This document shows, piece by piece, positions 1 to 7,786 of a stretch of DNA of 64,000 bases. Under the pieces are notes generated by a model, which worked only from the letters and a program-made list of their open reading frames with translations, had not been told where the DNA came from and did not search any database. Source of the stretch: Flavisphingomonas formosensis (GTDB lineage Bacteria; Pseudomonadota; Alphaproteobacteria; Sphingomonadales; Sphingomonadaceae); the NCBI RefSeq assembly GCF_009755815.1, contig NZ_WRPK01000001.1, positions 372,001 through 436,000 of the forward strand. Direction: 5' to 3'. Made by a program: the position numbers and the translations under genes. Position 1 is the first letter of the stretch, and the number at the start of each line of letters is the position of its first letter.

Positions 1-1
1 G

Positions 2-667
2 ATCGATCCTGATCGCGATCCTAATGCCCAGCAGCGCAAGGCCGACTTCGTCGCGGCGCGCGATACTGGCGGCGATGTCAACGAGCATCGGTTGAGCCCG
101 CCAGCGTCGCCTGACATGCTGTCCGCCGGTAGCGTGATCGCGGCGAGCCTGATTACCGGGCTCAGGTCCGACCTCCCCGGCCTCGTCACCGCCCAGGTGA
201 CGGAGCGGGTCTTCGACAGCGCGACGGGCAGCATTCTTCTCATTCCGCAGGGCGCGCGGCTGATCGGCAGTTACGATAGCGTCGTCGCCTTCGGGCAGAA
301 GCGCGCACTGGTCGTGTGGCAGCGGATCATCTTCCCGGACGGCAGCTCGATCCGGCTCGACAACGTGCCCGCGACCGACCCGTCGGGCTATGCCGGGCTT
401 GCCGACAAGGTCGACTTCCACACATGGGCGCTGCTCAAGGGTGTTGCGATTTCGACCCTGCTTGGCGTGGGCGCGAACGTGACCTTCTCCGGCGAGAGCG
501 ATCTGGTCCAGGCGATCCGCGAGTCCACCCAGCAGAATGTGTCGCGCGCCGGTGACCTGATCACGTCCCGCAACCTGCAAATCCAGCCGACGATCACGAT
601 CCGCCCCGGCGCCCCGGTCAGGCTGGTCGTGCATCGCGATCTCATCCTGGCACCCTGGAAGGAATAG
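2..667 (+). CDS. trbI: TrbI/VirB10-family conjugal transfer protein, C-terminal part
   Basis: The reading frame is open from the window edge, so only the C-terminal ~220 residues are visible and the start is outside. TrbI is the VirB10-type channel component of P-type conjugative type IV secretion; it spans the envelope and links the inner-membrane and outer-membrane complexes. The visible part has the usual beta-barrel core: an AQQRKADFV linker, then SAGSVIAASLITG, LIPQGARLIGSYD and DFHTWALLKGV, ending with a hydrophobic/antenna helix region. It is followed after 9 bp by a DUF2274 gene, the standard order at the end of Tn4371-like trb operons. Family call is firm; completeness cannot be judged. 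Confidence 0.9.
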   Translation: MDPDRDPNAQQRKADFVAARDTGGDVNEHRLSPPASPDMLSAGSVIAASLITGLRSDLPGLVTAQVTERVFDSATGSILLIPQGARLIGSYDSVVAFGQKRALVVWQRIIFPDGSSIRLDNVPATDPSGYAGLADKVDFHTWALLKGVAISTLLGVGANVTFSGESDLVQAIRESTQQNVSRAGDLITSRNLQIQPTITIRPGAPVRLVVHRDLILAPWKE

Positions 668-676
668 GAACCTGAT

Positions 677-907
677 ATGACCGATCTCAAGCTTCCTCGA
701 CTGCCCGACAGGACGCCGATCAAGTTGACCGTCAGCATAGCACCAGACCTACATTTGGCCTTGGCGGACTACGCGGCGATCTACCAGCAAGCATATGGCG
801 ACGAGCAGGCAATTGCCGATCTGGTCCCGCACATGCTCGCCTTCTTCCTCGCGAGTGATCGCGGTTTCGCAAAGGCGCGTGAAGGGCTCGCGGAGCGGCG
901 CAAATGA
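677..907 (+). CDS. DUF2274 family protein
   Basis: This 76-residue protein has a core (KLTVSIAPDLHLALADYAA) that looks like a short beta strand followed by helices, resembling ribbon-helix-helix-like small proteins. DUF2274 proteins sit directly after trbI in many sphingomonad and proteobacterial integrative conjugative elements; their function is not established. The ATG has an AGGAA ribosome-binding site 6 bases upstream. Its stop overlaps the next start (ATGA), so it is co-translated with the AlpA gene. The family call rests on position, length and sequence resemblance. Confidence 0.75.
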   Translation: MTDLKLPRLPDRTPIKLTVSIAPDLHLALADYAAIYQQAYGDEQAIADLVPHMLAFFLASDRGFAKAREGLAERRK

Positions 908-1119
908 CCGTCGAACCCGACGCAGCGCAGCCGGAGAGATTGCTCAGGTTGGCGGAGGTTCGCCATCGGGTAGGTTTGGGCAAGACCATGATCTACGCCA
1001 TGATTGGAGAGGGGCGCTTCCCGAAGCCATGCAAGATCACCGCCGCTGCGGCACGCTGGAGCGAGCGCGAGGTCGATGCCTGGATCGCGGGCGTCGTTCG
1101 CGATTCCCGGGCAAAATGA
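904..1119 (+). CDS. AlpA-family DNA-binding regulator
   Basis: This 71-residue protein is a MerR-like winged helix-turn-helix of the AlpA type. LLRLAEVRHRVGLGKTMIY forms the helix-turn-helix, GRFPKPCKI is the wing, and RWSEREVDAWIAG is the closing helix. AlpA proteins activate excision or integrase genes of prophages and genomic islands. It ends 7 bp from the stop of the convergent integrase gene, a usual arrangement for control of element excision. Its start overlaps the DUF2274 stop. Confidence 0.8.
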   Translation: MTVEPDAAQPERLLRLAEVRHRVGLGKTMIYAMIGEGRFPKPCKITAAAARWSEREVDAWIAGVVRDSRAK

Positions 1120-1126
1120 TTGTCGA

Positions 1127-2434
1127 TCAGGCGGCTTGGAGCATCGCGGGATCAGTGTCTGCGTGGCCAGCATTGTTGCGCTTCGCGCGGGCATTGAGCT
1201 TCTGGGTCGGCAGCAGGAAGTCCTGCCATTCCTGCATGAGCGAACGCCGCTTGATGAACGCGTCGCCACGGCGATAGGCCCGGGTGGTCTCGTCGCCGAT
1301 CTGGTGGGCCAGCGCCTGCTCGACGAGCGACTCCGGATGATCGGTCATGTCGCCCATATAATCGCGGAAGCAGCTCCGCATGCCGTGGACGGTGAAATGT
1401 CCGAGGTTCATCCGTCGGAGGACCATCGTCATCGCCATCTGCGATAAGGGCTTACCCGGCTTCTGGCCCAGGAAGACATAGGCATCGGGTGCCTGATTTG
1501 AGACTTTTGCCTGTGCCTTGAGCAGCTCGACGGCTTTGCCGGGCAAGGGCACGCGATGCTCGATGCCCATCTTCATCCGATCGCCCGGCACGGTCCACAC
1601 GGCCAGTTCGAGATCGAGTTCCGACCAGGTCATTTTCAGCGTTTCGTTGGTCCGGGTCGCGCACAAGATCGTGAGTTCGAGTGCCCGCGCAGCAGTCGCG
1701 GGGCGTCGTTGCAGCTGTCTCATGAAGTCCGGCAGATCATCATAGGGCATGGCCGCGTGATGCTTGACCTGGGATTTCTTTGGCCGGCGGGGCAGGAGAT
1801 GCATCAGATTGCCGCGCCACCGGGCAGGGTTCTCCCATGGGCTGACGATATGCTTGGACGCCTTCGCCGCATCGAGGATGTTCTCGATCCTGCCCCGCAG
1901 GCGACCGGCCGTCTCGGGAACCTTGCGCCAGATTGGACGAAGGACGGTGACCACGTCGTCCGATGTGATCGTATCGACCGGCTTGTTCAGCAGCGACTTG
2001 GCATGCGTCTTGATCGTATTGCGCCACTGCTGCCGATGCTTGGGATTCTTCCAACCGTCCTCGTGGGCATCAATGTATGTATCGGAGAACTGGCCGAAGG
2101 TCGGAACGCCGGGAACCTCGTCCACGGCATCGTCGGTGGCTGCGGGAGCTTCCTGCTCAAGGTCTTTCGCGCGGCGCTCTTCGATGGGATCGAGCCCCTG
2201 TGCCAACAACGCACGAGCCTCGGCAGCGAGTTCACGGGCCGTCGCAAGTGTTATCTCGGAGGCGGCGCCCAGCCCCATCTCCCGGCGGCGTTTGGATCGT
2301 TCCCAGGCGAATACCCATTTCCGAGAGCCGCTGTTGTCAATGCGCAGCCAAAGGCCGCCGCCGTCACCATGCCAACCTGGTGCCTTGATCGTTTCCGCGC
2401 GACGGGCGCTCAGCTTGTGCATTGCGCGAGACAT
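1127..2434 (-). CDS. int: Tyrosine-type site-specific integrase (P4/DUF4102 type)
   Basis: This integrase of 435 residues is expected to catalyse integration and excision of the element. The N-terminal arm-binding DUF4102 domain (residues ~1-90: KAPGWHGDGGGLWLRI) is followed by a core-binding SAM-like domain and a catalytic domain with Arg in LCATRTNETL, the HxxR motif in HGMRSCFRDY and the Tyr in AYRRGDAF. The frame is open further upstream, but I choose ATG 2434 because a strong AGGAGG sits at 2442-2447 with 7-base spacing and the sequence then matches the family N-terminus. It is homologous to the second integrase at 61.8-63.0 kb. A tRNA-Ser 3'-end-like sequence lies ~250 bp upstream, as expected for an attachment site. 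Confidence 0.9.
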   Translation of the reverse strand: MSRAMHKLSARRAETIKAPGWHGDGGGLWLRIDNSGSRKWVFAWERSKRRREMGLGAASEITLATARELAAEARALLAQGLDPIEERRAKDLEQEAPAATDDAVDEVPGVPTFGQFSDTYIDAHEDGWKNPKHRQQWRNTIKTHAKSLLNKPVDTITSDDVVTVLRPIWRKVPETAGRLRGRIENILDAAKASKHIVSPWENPARWRGNLMHLLPRRPKKSQVKHHAAMPYDDLPDFMRQLQRRPATAARALELTILCATRTNETLKMTWSELDLELAVWTVPGDRMKMGIEHRVPLPGKAVELLKAQAKVSNQAPDAYVFLGQKPGKPLSQMAMTMVLRRMNLGHFTVHGMRSCFRDYMGDMTDHPESLVEQALAHQIGDETTRAYRRGDAFIKRRSLMQEWQDFLLPTQKLNARAKRNNAGHADTDPAMLQAA

Positions 2435-2683
2435 TCGAATCCTCCTTCGTCCTTCCATCGGCTTCAGTCCGGGTCCGTCCGGGTCTTGTTCGAATCCCGA
2501 TCCCTCCGCCGACAGGCTCAGTCCGGGTTTCCGTCCGGGTTTGAGTCGCGGATTGGTGCGATCCACTCCGAACCGGTACGACCCGAATAATCCGATTGGA
2601 CTTAGAAAAGCCGTTGTTTTACAAAGACTTTAGAGCATAAAAACGGCGGATTTGCTAGGCCGCGAAAAGGGGGGTACGAATCC

Positions 2684-2698
2684 CTCCGTCTCCGCCAA
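2684..2698. repeat. Putative attachment site copy 1 (tRNA-Ser 3' end)
   Basis: The 15 bases CTCCGTCTCCGCCAA are repeated exactly at 63213-63227. Here they are preceded by a T-loop-like GGTACGAATCC, so the sequence reads as the 3' end of a tRNA-Ser ending in CCA. No full tRNA folds in the ~100 bases upstream, so this is a residual 3' fragment, as left at the end of an integrated element. Each copy lies 0.2-0.25 kb upstream of a minus-strand integrase start. Confidence 0.6.
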
Positions 2699-3488
2699 AA
2701 AAGGCGATGTTTTCAGGTGGTTAGCGTGGTGCCAATGGCTAGTGCCCACTCCAATGCCCACTTTCGAACGAGCGGTAGTGAGTTCGATTAGGTAAACGCG
2801 AAACGAGCCCCTGCCACGCGCTCCGATTCACGCCAGAGCACGGTCGCAAGGCCGACAGCGTGATTCACGCTACAGGCTATCGCGAACATCATGAATCGAA
2901 CGGCCCGATCCGGGTGAACCTTCCGTCTGGAGCTGGGCCGCTTGCCGACTGTCCAGTTAGCCAAGGCCAAGCCAGGAAAGCTGCCTACCGTTGCTCTGCG
3001 TCGCCGTCCGAGGGTAATGCTGCGCACCGGTAAAGGCGCGCGGCAACAGGATCGTCGTGTTCAAGGCGGTTTCGAGTCAACCGTGCCATCTTTGCCCGGA
3101 GAGGGCCTCAATAAACGGCGCGGGATCGCCGGTCCTTGATCGACGTTGCGTGCGTAGCTTGCGGCTATTGGGCCAATACGGAGGAAAAAGGCTGGTGCAA
3201 CTTGCCCAAGCTTGCCTATAGTGGTTCCGGGGGAAACAGGCGAAAGCGACCAGGGTGCACGGCGTCTTCCTATCGACGAGAGAGGATCCCGGTCATCCGC
3301 TGCCATCGCGCGCCGCTGCTTTTCGTTCATTGGCCGCTCAGTCCCGCCCGTTCATCAAGTATGTCTTGACGGCGTGGGCGGAGCGGGCGCAGCATCGAAA
3401 GGCGCAAAGCTCGACCCGAAGCCAAAAATTAACGCATTTTTGGGGGTTCTATGGCACTCATCCCACATCAGCTAGTTGTGGACCTAAT
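2699..3488. other. Intergenic, no supported gene
   Basis: This gap of ~790 bp lies between the attachment-site copy and the first gene of the next module. Only short open frames on both strands are present, with unlikely composition and no recognisable motif. The stretch just before 3489 is locally AT-richer (around 3425-3490) and probably carries the promoter of the peptidase/flavoprotein unit. Confidence 0.5.
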
Positions 3489-3728
3489 ATGACGGGCAGG
3501 CGTGCAGATCGCCGTGGCGACACGGCACAGCACAACGAGGGCGACCTTGTCGCTTTCGTTAGCGGCGCGCCCCCGGCCGATCATGGCGTCGTGACCATTG
3601 TCTTCACCGACGAGCAGATCGCGTACCTTGACGAGCGAATGCGTCTCGCCAGCCGCATCCGGCCGATGGGCCGGGTCGGCGGCTCAAGCTTGCGTCGCCA
3701 CTGCCTGGATGGCTTGCAGACCCATTGA
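3489..3728 (+). CDS. Small ribbon-helix-helix-like protein
   Basis: This is a 79-residue basic protein. After a disordered N-terminus, VVTIVFTDEQIAYLDERM looks like the beta strand and first helix of a ribbon-helix-helix domain. GGSSLRRHCLDGL resembles the second helix (compare the usual SxxxLIRxAL pattern), so a CopG/Arc-type DNA-binding role is likely but inferred. The stop overlaps the TTG start of the next gene (TTGA), implying translational coupling and a shared transcript with the peptidase. I choose the ATG at 3489; the frame is open further upstream without a good start. Confidence 0.5.
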   Translation: MTGRRADRRGDTAQHNEGDLVAFVSGAPPADHGVVTIVFTDEQIAYLDERMRLASRIRPMGRVGGSSLRRHCLDGLQTH

Positions 3729-5398
3729 CCTGGACCGCATTGCCGGTTCTCTCGCGCGTCGTCGGGTGCGAGGCTCCGTATTCCTTTTATTTCAGCCTGA
3801 TCGAGCCGTTCTGGAAGTCGACCTCTAGCGACAGCGCTCCGCTGCATCGTCTAACGACGCTCGCCCGCAAACAGGGGGCTCGTGCGTTGCTGATCGAGGA
3901 CGCGTCGGAGTTGCCGAGCGTCGCACAGGAGATTGCGACGCTCGATGAGCGGATGGGCGGTGGTGGCACAGCCGAAGCCATGCTCTTGTCGTTCCTGAAC
4001 GAAATGCCCGAGAAGGAAGATATCCAGACGGTGGGCGATGCCTGCCTCATCGGGCAGTGCGCCCTGATAAATTACCGGCCAAGAGACGCCGTTGAATTCC
4101 AGACGACGTTTGTCTACGAAGCCTTCTTCGCGACCCCCTCGCTTGATAGCGGCACCCGGCTTCTCAACAATTTCATCAATTGTGAAGCCGTCTTTGAGGT
4201 CGCGGTGCATGGCCGGAAGTTTTGCATCAAGGGCCTGTATTATGCCCAGCAAAATGGAATCACTTCTGTGTGCGCGCATGCCTGCATTCGCATGGCGACG
4301 CGAACCCTCCATCCCAGCCAGCCGTCCCCGAGCACCGAGGAGATCAACAGGCTCGTGGGTGACCCGCCCCCCGCCGATGGGATGCTCGTCGAGCAGATCT
4401 CGAGCGCGCTCGCGACGATAACGCAGCGCGAAGTCGCGTTGGTTGACTGCACGTCGATCGAGCCGTCCGAATATGTTTCGGTGCTCACGGCTGCCGCTGA
4501 CTCTGGCGATATCGCTTTGCTTGTATTCGAGACGGGCGCGCCGCCGCGCGACGGCGACGGCGAGGATCGCGCTGACGAGCCAGACGGTAGCGCCAACGAC
4601 GACGCACCGGCGGAGATATCGCCGACCAACCATGTCGTGGTCGTCTACGGCTACACGCGAAACTCGGACGAGTGGCACCCCCAGGCAATTCCCGAATATA
4701 CCGGTGAACCTTCGGCGCGGCATTGTCCGTCGAGTGCCTGGGTCGACCATTTCGTCATCCACGACGACAATTTCGGTCCCTACCTCGCACTGAGCAGCCG
4801 CGCCCTCGAAGCCGATCCGACGTTGCGTGCCGAGAAGATCCTGATCGTGCGACGGCTTCCCACGACGCTTGAAGCCCATGTCGCCGAGGCGGCCAGCGCG
4901 ATCATCATGGGGCAGGCGACCCAAATGTTCGTCGATGACGCGCACGACAACAAATGGCTGAACTACCTGCTTCGCTACCGTAAGCCTCTCGTCACCCGCC
5001 CCGTGCTGCTGACCCGCGAGGAATATTGCGCGCACATCGGCGCCACGGTCGGGCACGACGGGTCGCACCTCAACGGGTCGATCCAATCACTCGGCGAGGC
5101 GCTCCCGGAAGTGATGTGGATGGTCGAACTCACCTTGCCCGACCTGTTCACCGGCAATCATTCCAAACTTGGAGAGATCCTGCTCGAAGCCGGTCATTCG
5201 GGCGGTGATTCCTTCTCGGTGGATCGCGTCCGCGGCGTCCGGCTGCCGTCGCGCTTCATGCTCGCCCACGGCGGCGAGGCGCGCAATCTTGGCGAGTTTC
5301 TTCAGGCGGGACACGGCGAGCCGCGGGATGTGCGCAACTTCCCGCTGACGAGCCATTCGCCGCTTTACGAGCGCCACCCGCCGGAAAGGCAGTGGTAG
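3725..5398 (+). CDS. Papain-like (C39/transglutaminase-like) cysteine peptidase, uncharacterised
   Basis: This 557-residue protein is of no family I can name. A papain-fold catalytic triad can be read in order: Cys183 in GITSVCAHACI, at the start of a helix as in C39 peptidases; His303 in NHVVVVYGYT; and Asp347/348 in IHDDNFGPY. The residues before the Cys (~1-175) have no motif I recognise; ~380-557 form another domain (TREEYCAHIG, WMVELTLPDLF). The likely role is proteolysis or deamidation of a protein, or peptide bond/crosslink chemistry. No signal peptide is seen, so it is cytoplasmic. It overlaps the preceding small gene by 4 bases and is followed after 1 base by the flavoprotein gene, so all three should act together. 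Start codon TTG is chosen because of the coupling. Confidence 0.6.
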   Translation: MTWTALPVLSRVVGCEAPYSFYFSLIEPFWKSTSSDSAPLHRLTTLARKQGARALLIEDASELPSVAQEIATLDERMGGGGTAEAMLLSFLNEMPEKEDIQTVGDACLIGQCALINYRPRDAVEFQTTFVYEAFFATPSLDSGTRLLNNFINCEAVFEVAVHGRKFCIKGLYYAQQNGITSVCAHACIRMATRTLHPSQPSPSTEEINRLVGDPPPADGMLVEQISSALATITQREVALVDCTSIEPSEYVSVLTAAADSGDIALLVFETGAPPRDGDGEDRADEPDGSANDDAPAEISPTNHVVVVYGYTRNSDEWHPQAIPEYTGEPSARHCPSSAWVDHFVIHDDNFGPYLALSSRALEADPTLRAEKILIVRRLPTTLEAHVAEAASAIIMGQATQMFVDDAHDNKWLNYLLRYRKPLVTRPVLLTREEYCAHIGATVGHDGSHLNGSIQSLGEALPEVMWMVELTLPDLFTGNHSKLGEILLEAGHSGGDSFSVDRVRGVRLPSRFMLAHGGEARNLGEFLQAGHGEPRDVRNFPLTSHSPLYERHPPERQW

Positions 5399-5399
5399 C

Positions 5400-6713
5400 T
5401 TGTCTGGGAAGCACATCGCGATCGTTGGTGCGGGACCGAAGGCTGCGGCGATCGCTGCCAAGGCTGATATCCTCAATCGCGTTCAGAAACCTCAGCTGCA
5501 GGTCACGATTTTCGAGCAATCCGCTGTCGCAGCGAACTGGTCTGGAAGGTACGGCTACACCGATGGCGAGGCGCGGCTGTGCACGCCTGCCGAACGCGAC
5601 CTCGGCTTTCCTTATGACGCAGGCGTGTTCGATCCCCGGATCGCGGCGGCCATGTATGCCGAATATTCCTGGGGCGCCTACCTGCTCGAGCATGTCCGCG
5701 CCGACGCGCAATCCGGCTTCAATAACTGGGTGAATCGCGGCCGGTCGCCTCCGACGCATGCCGAATTTGCCGGCTACGTCGAATGGGCGATCGCGAAGTC
5801 GTCGGCTACGCTCGAGATCGGCACCGTGACGCGGCTAGAGCCCACGCCACATGGCTGGCGGATCCATCGCCGCGGGCCTGGCGGCCGCAGCCGATCGCAG
5901 GGCCTCTTTGACGGCGTCGTCTTCACTGGACCGGGCGCGCCGCTGCACCGGGTCGAGCGCCTCGGTACAAGCGCCCGGATCACGGACGGCCGCGATTTCT
6001 GGAAAGATCCCGACGGTTTCCTCGCCCAGCCGACCGCTTCCGACGAGCCGGTCATCATCTTGGGCGCGGGCGGCACTGCCGCGGCGATCGCGGCGCGGAC
6101 GGTACGGGCACGGCCGCCGCGCGACATCCTCATCATCGGCGACCAGGCCGCGCTGTTCACGCGCTCGGAAGCATTTTTCGAAAGTCAGATCTTCACGGAC
6201 GATGCGATCTGGGAGCGCCTCGAGCCGAACACGCGCCGCGGTTTCACTGACCGTCTCAACCGCGGAGTTGTATGGTCGACCATCTCCGACGAACTGGCGC
6301 GCTCGCCCAAGGTCCGCTTCGAGCCCGGCCGCGGCGAGAAGATCGAGGTGCGCACCGGCCTGGCGGGCGAGGAAATTCTCGTCGAATATCGCCGTTCGGG
6401 TAAGACGATCGGCACCTATGCGTCACTGGCGATCGACGCCTCGGGCTTTGACACATGGTGGTTCGCGACACTGCTGCCCCCCGCCATGCGGGACAGGCTG
6501 ACGGCCGCGAATGCGAAGAAGCAGAAGGCGATGCGCGAAGCGGTGGCCGACGGAATGAGCAAATATCTCGAATTGTTCAACGAAGCTCCAGGACCTATCC
6601 ACGCGCCGATGCTGTCACAGGCAGTCGGTCCCGGCTTCATGAGCCTGATGGCGCTGGGGGCGATGAGCGATCGAATCCTCGATCGCTATCTTCCATCCTA
6701 TATCGCGTCTTGA
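5400..6713 (+). CDS. FAD/NAD(P)-binding oxidoreductase, N-hydroxylase-like
   Basis: The product has 437 residues. An N-terminal Rossmann fold for FAD is shown by HIAIVGAGPKAAAIAA (GxGxxA at residues ~10-15). A second dinucleotide fold near residue 220, VIILGAGGTAAAIAA, would bind NAD(P)H. AIDASGFDTWW resembles the C-terminal FAD-contact motif. This architecture is that of flavin monooxygenases such as the SidA/IucD/PvdA amino acid N-hydroxylases or pyridine-nucleotide oxidoreductases; the substrate is unknown. The start is TTG, 1 base after the peptidase stop, with an AAAGG ~10 bases upstream. The gene ends 31 bp before the RHH regulator of the CBASS locus. Confidence 0.65.
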   Translation: MSGKHIAIVGAGPKAAAIAAKADILNRVQKPQLQVTIFEQSAVAANWSGRYGYTDGEARLCTPAERDLGFPYDAGVFDPRIAAAMYAEYSWGAYLLEHVRADAQSGFNNWVNRGRSPPTHAEFAGYVEWAIAKSSATLEIGTVTRLEPTPHGWRIHRRGPGGRSRSQGLFDGVVFTGPGAPLHRVERLGTSARITDGRDFWKDPDGFLAQPTASDEPVIILGAGGTAAAIAARTVRARPPRDILIIGDQAALFTRSEAFFESQIFTDDAIWERLEPNTRRGFTDRLNRGVVWSTISDELARSPKVRFEPGRGEKIEVRTGLAGEEILVEYRRSGKTIGTYASLAIDASGFDTWWFATLLPPAMRDRLTAANAKKQKAMREAVADGMSKYLELFNEAPGPIHAPMLSQAVGPGFMSLMALGAMSDRILDRYLPSYIAS

Positions 6714-6719
6714 TTGGGG

Positions 6720-6738
6720 TGTACATATGTATATATAG
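6720..6738. promoter_or_regulatory. Putative operator upstream of RHH regulator gene
   Basis: An alternating TA-rich site, TGTACATATGTATATATA, lies in otherwise GC-rich DNA and ends 6-8 bases before the RHH start. It shares GTACATAT and the trailing ATAGGC with the perfect palindrome at 7748-7769 in the CBASS divergent promoter. The position fits negative autoregulation. The match is visible in the sequence; the binding is inferred. Confidence 0.5.
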
Positions 6739-6744
6739 GCGACT

Positions 6745-6981
6745 ATGACGAACACCGCGCACAATCATGACGAGGACCAGGAGACAATGGTCCTGCGCAC
6801 CGTGTACCTCCCCGCCGGTCTTGACGAGGAGTTGAAGAAGCTCGCCTTCCACGCATCAACCAGCAAGGGCGCCCTGATTCGTAAGGCGTTGCGCAAACTT
6901 GTCGATAACGAGGCTGCGCTCGCCGCCGCGAAGCAGCCGTCTGCCAAGAAAACGGCTGCCAAGGCGGCGAAGGCCGACTGA
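6745..6981 (+). CDS. Ribbon-helix-helix transcriptional regulator (CBASS-associated)
   Basis: This 78-residue protein carries an RHH_1/CopG fold. VLRTVYLPAGLDEELKKLA is the beta strand and first helix, and TSKGALIRKALRKLVD is the second helix. A basic Lys/Ala-rich tail (SAKKTAAKAAKAD) follows. It should bind DNA as a dimer, with strands in the major groove at short palindromes. The gene sits beside a CBASS cluster, with a similar TA-rich site before its own start and in the CBASS promoter region. The parsimonious role is therefore a repressor of both itself and the defence genes. It converges on the Cap15 gene with a shared hairpin between them. Confidence 0.75.
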   Translation: MTNTAHNHDEDQETMVLRTVYLPAGLDEELKKLAFHASTSKGALIRKALRKLVDNEAALAAAKQPSAKKTAAKAAKAD

Positions 6982-7012
6982 CGCGTTCGCCGGACGCGTC
7001 AGGCCGTCTTTT
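6978..7012. terminator. Bidirectional hairpin terminator between RHH and cap15
   Basis: A 9-bp stem CTGACGCGT/ACGCGTCAG with a 7-base loop overlaps the stop codons of both convergent genes. It is followed on the plus strand by GCCGTCTTTT, a T-rich tail. It should end the RHH transcript and probably also the opposing Cap15 transcript. Confidence 0.6.
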
Positions 7013-7694
7013 CCTTGCGCGTCAGCAGGATTGTTCCGGCGGTGTTGAAGCCTAGGTCTTCGCGCCGCTGCGTCCAGTATTCGCCGCAGAGAGTATCATT
7101 GTCGCTGTCGTAGCGGATGATACCCGCGCCGAAATGGCGCCGGGAATCGGTGGCGGCCACCCGGCCCGGGTCGATTTGCTCGTAGACATAGGCAAGCTCG
7201 GGCAGGTCCGGCTTACTCCAGCGCGGGCGCACGAATTGGCTGCGGCTGATCCGCGCCGACCCGTGGGGCTCCAGTCGAAGAGAAAACAGGATGAGCGACG
7301 AGCGAATGACCACCGAGGCCCGGATCACGCTCTCCGCCTCTTCCTCAGCGCTCAGCGTGTCGCGTAGCGCATCGAACCGTGACGCTTTGCTGAGTGCAGC
7401 CTCGTGCATCTTGCGGATACGCGGCCAGTTCGAATGAATCTCCGCGTCCCACTCGCCGTCTAGCAGAGGGAACCACCAATATCTGGCGAAGCTGATCCCG
7501 TGCGCGAGCGCGAAGACGCGTGGGATGCACAGCGCGCCGATCACCAGGTTCACCGCCAGTATCACCGACCCGCGCCTTGCCCAGATTTCCCCCGACGAGG
7601 CGCCGCCATCGACGAGCACGATTGCGCAGATCAGGCCGACGACGAGCGTCACGCCTGCCACGATCAACATTGAGCGGTTCAGCGCAAATACCAT
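6999..7694 (-). CDS. cap15: Cap15-like CBASS effector (2TM plus beta-barrel, S-2TMbeta)
   Basis: The protein has 231 residues. Two N-terminal membrane helices (LIVAGVTLVVGLICAIVLV and SVILAVNLVIGALCIPRVF) are followed by a soluble beta-rich domain. That domain opens with WFPLLDGEWDAEI, the conserved tryptophan/glycine motif of Cap15 effectors. In this family a cyclic nucleotide binds the beta domain and triggers oligomerisation in the inner membrane and membrane disruption, killing the infected cell. The start is ATG 7694, with AAGGAG upstream. The gene is divergent from the CD-NTase operon across a 92-bp region, whereas effectors usually lie in the same operon. The family call rests on architecture and motif. 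Confidence 0.8.
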   Translation of the reverse strand: MVFALNRSMLIVAGVTLVVGLICAIVLVDGGASSGEIWARRGSVILAVNLVIGALCIPRVFALAHGISFARYWWFPLLDGEWDAEIHSNWPRIRKMHEAALSKASRFDALRDTLSAEEEAESVIRASVVIRSSLILFSLRLEPHGSARISRSQFVRPRWSKPDLPELAYVYEQIDPGRVAATDSRRHFGAGIIRYDSDNDTLCGEYWTQRREDLGFNTAGTILLTRKEKTA

Positions 7695-7747
7695 TGCGGG
7701 GCACTCCTTCCTGTTCCACGCTTGTTCTTGCAAGGGCTGGCAGAACG

Positions 7748-7769
7748 TGTATATATGTACATATATACA
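7748..7769. promoter_or_regulatory. Perfect 22-bp palindromic operator in the CBASS divergent promoter
   Basis: Two perfect inverted 11-base halves, each TGTATATATGT, lie between the cap15 and CD-NTase starts. The site ends only 17 bases before the CD-NTase start codon and overlaps the place where its promoter/UTR must be. It is the only long AT-alternating stretch in this area except the related site before the RHH gene. A repressor bound here could control both the sensor operon and the effector. Confidence 0.65.
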
Positions 7770-7786
7770 TAGGCAAGGACGCTCCG

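Noticed and set aside
1556-2590. Plus-strand frames opposite the first integrase
   Set aside because: No motif or ribosome-binding site; the integrase is conserved along its whole length.
2620-2697. A complete tRNA-Ser gene ending at 2697
   Set aside because: Only the T-arm-like and acceptor 3' part can be seen; no matching 5' acceptor strand or anticodon arm is present upstream.
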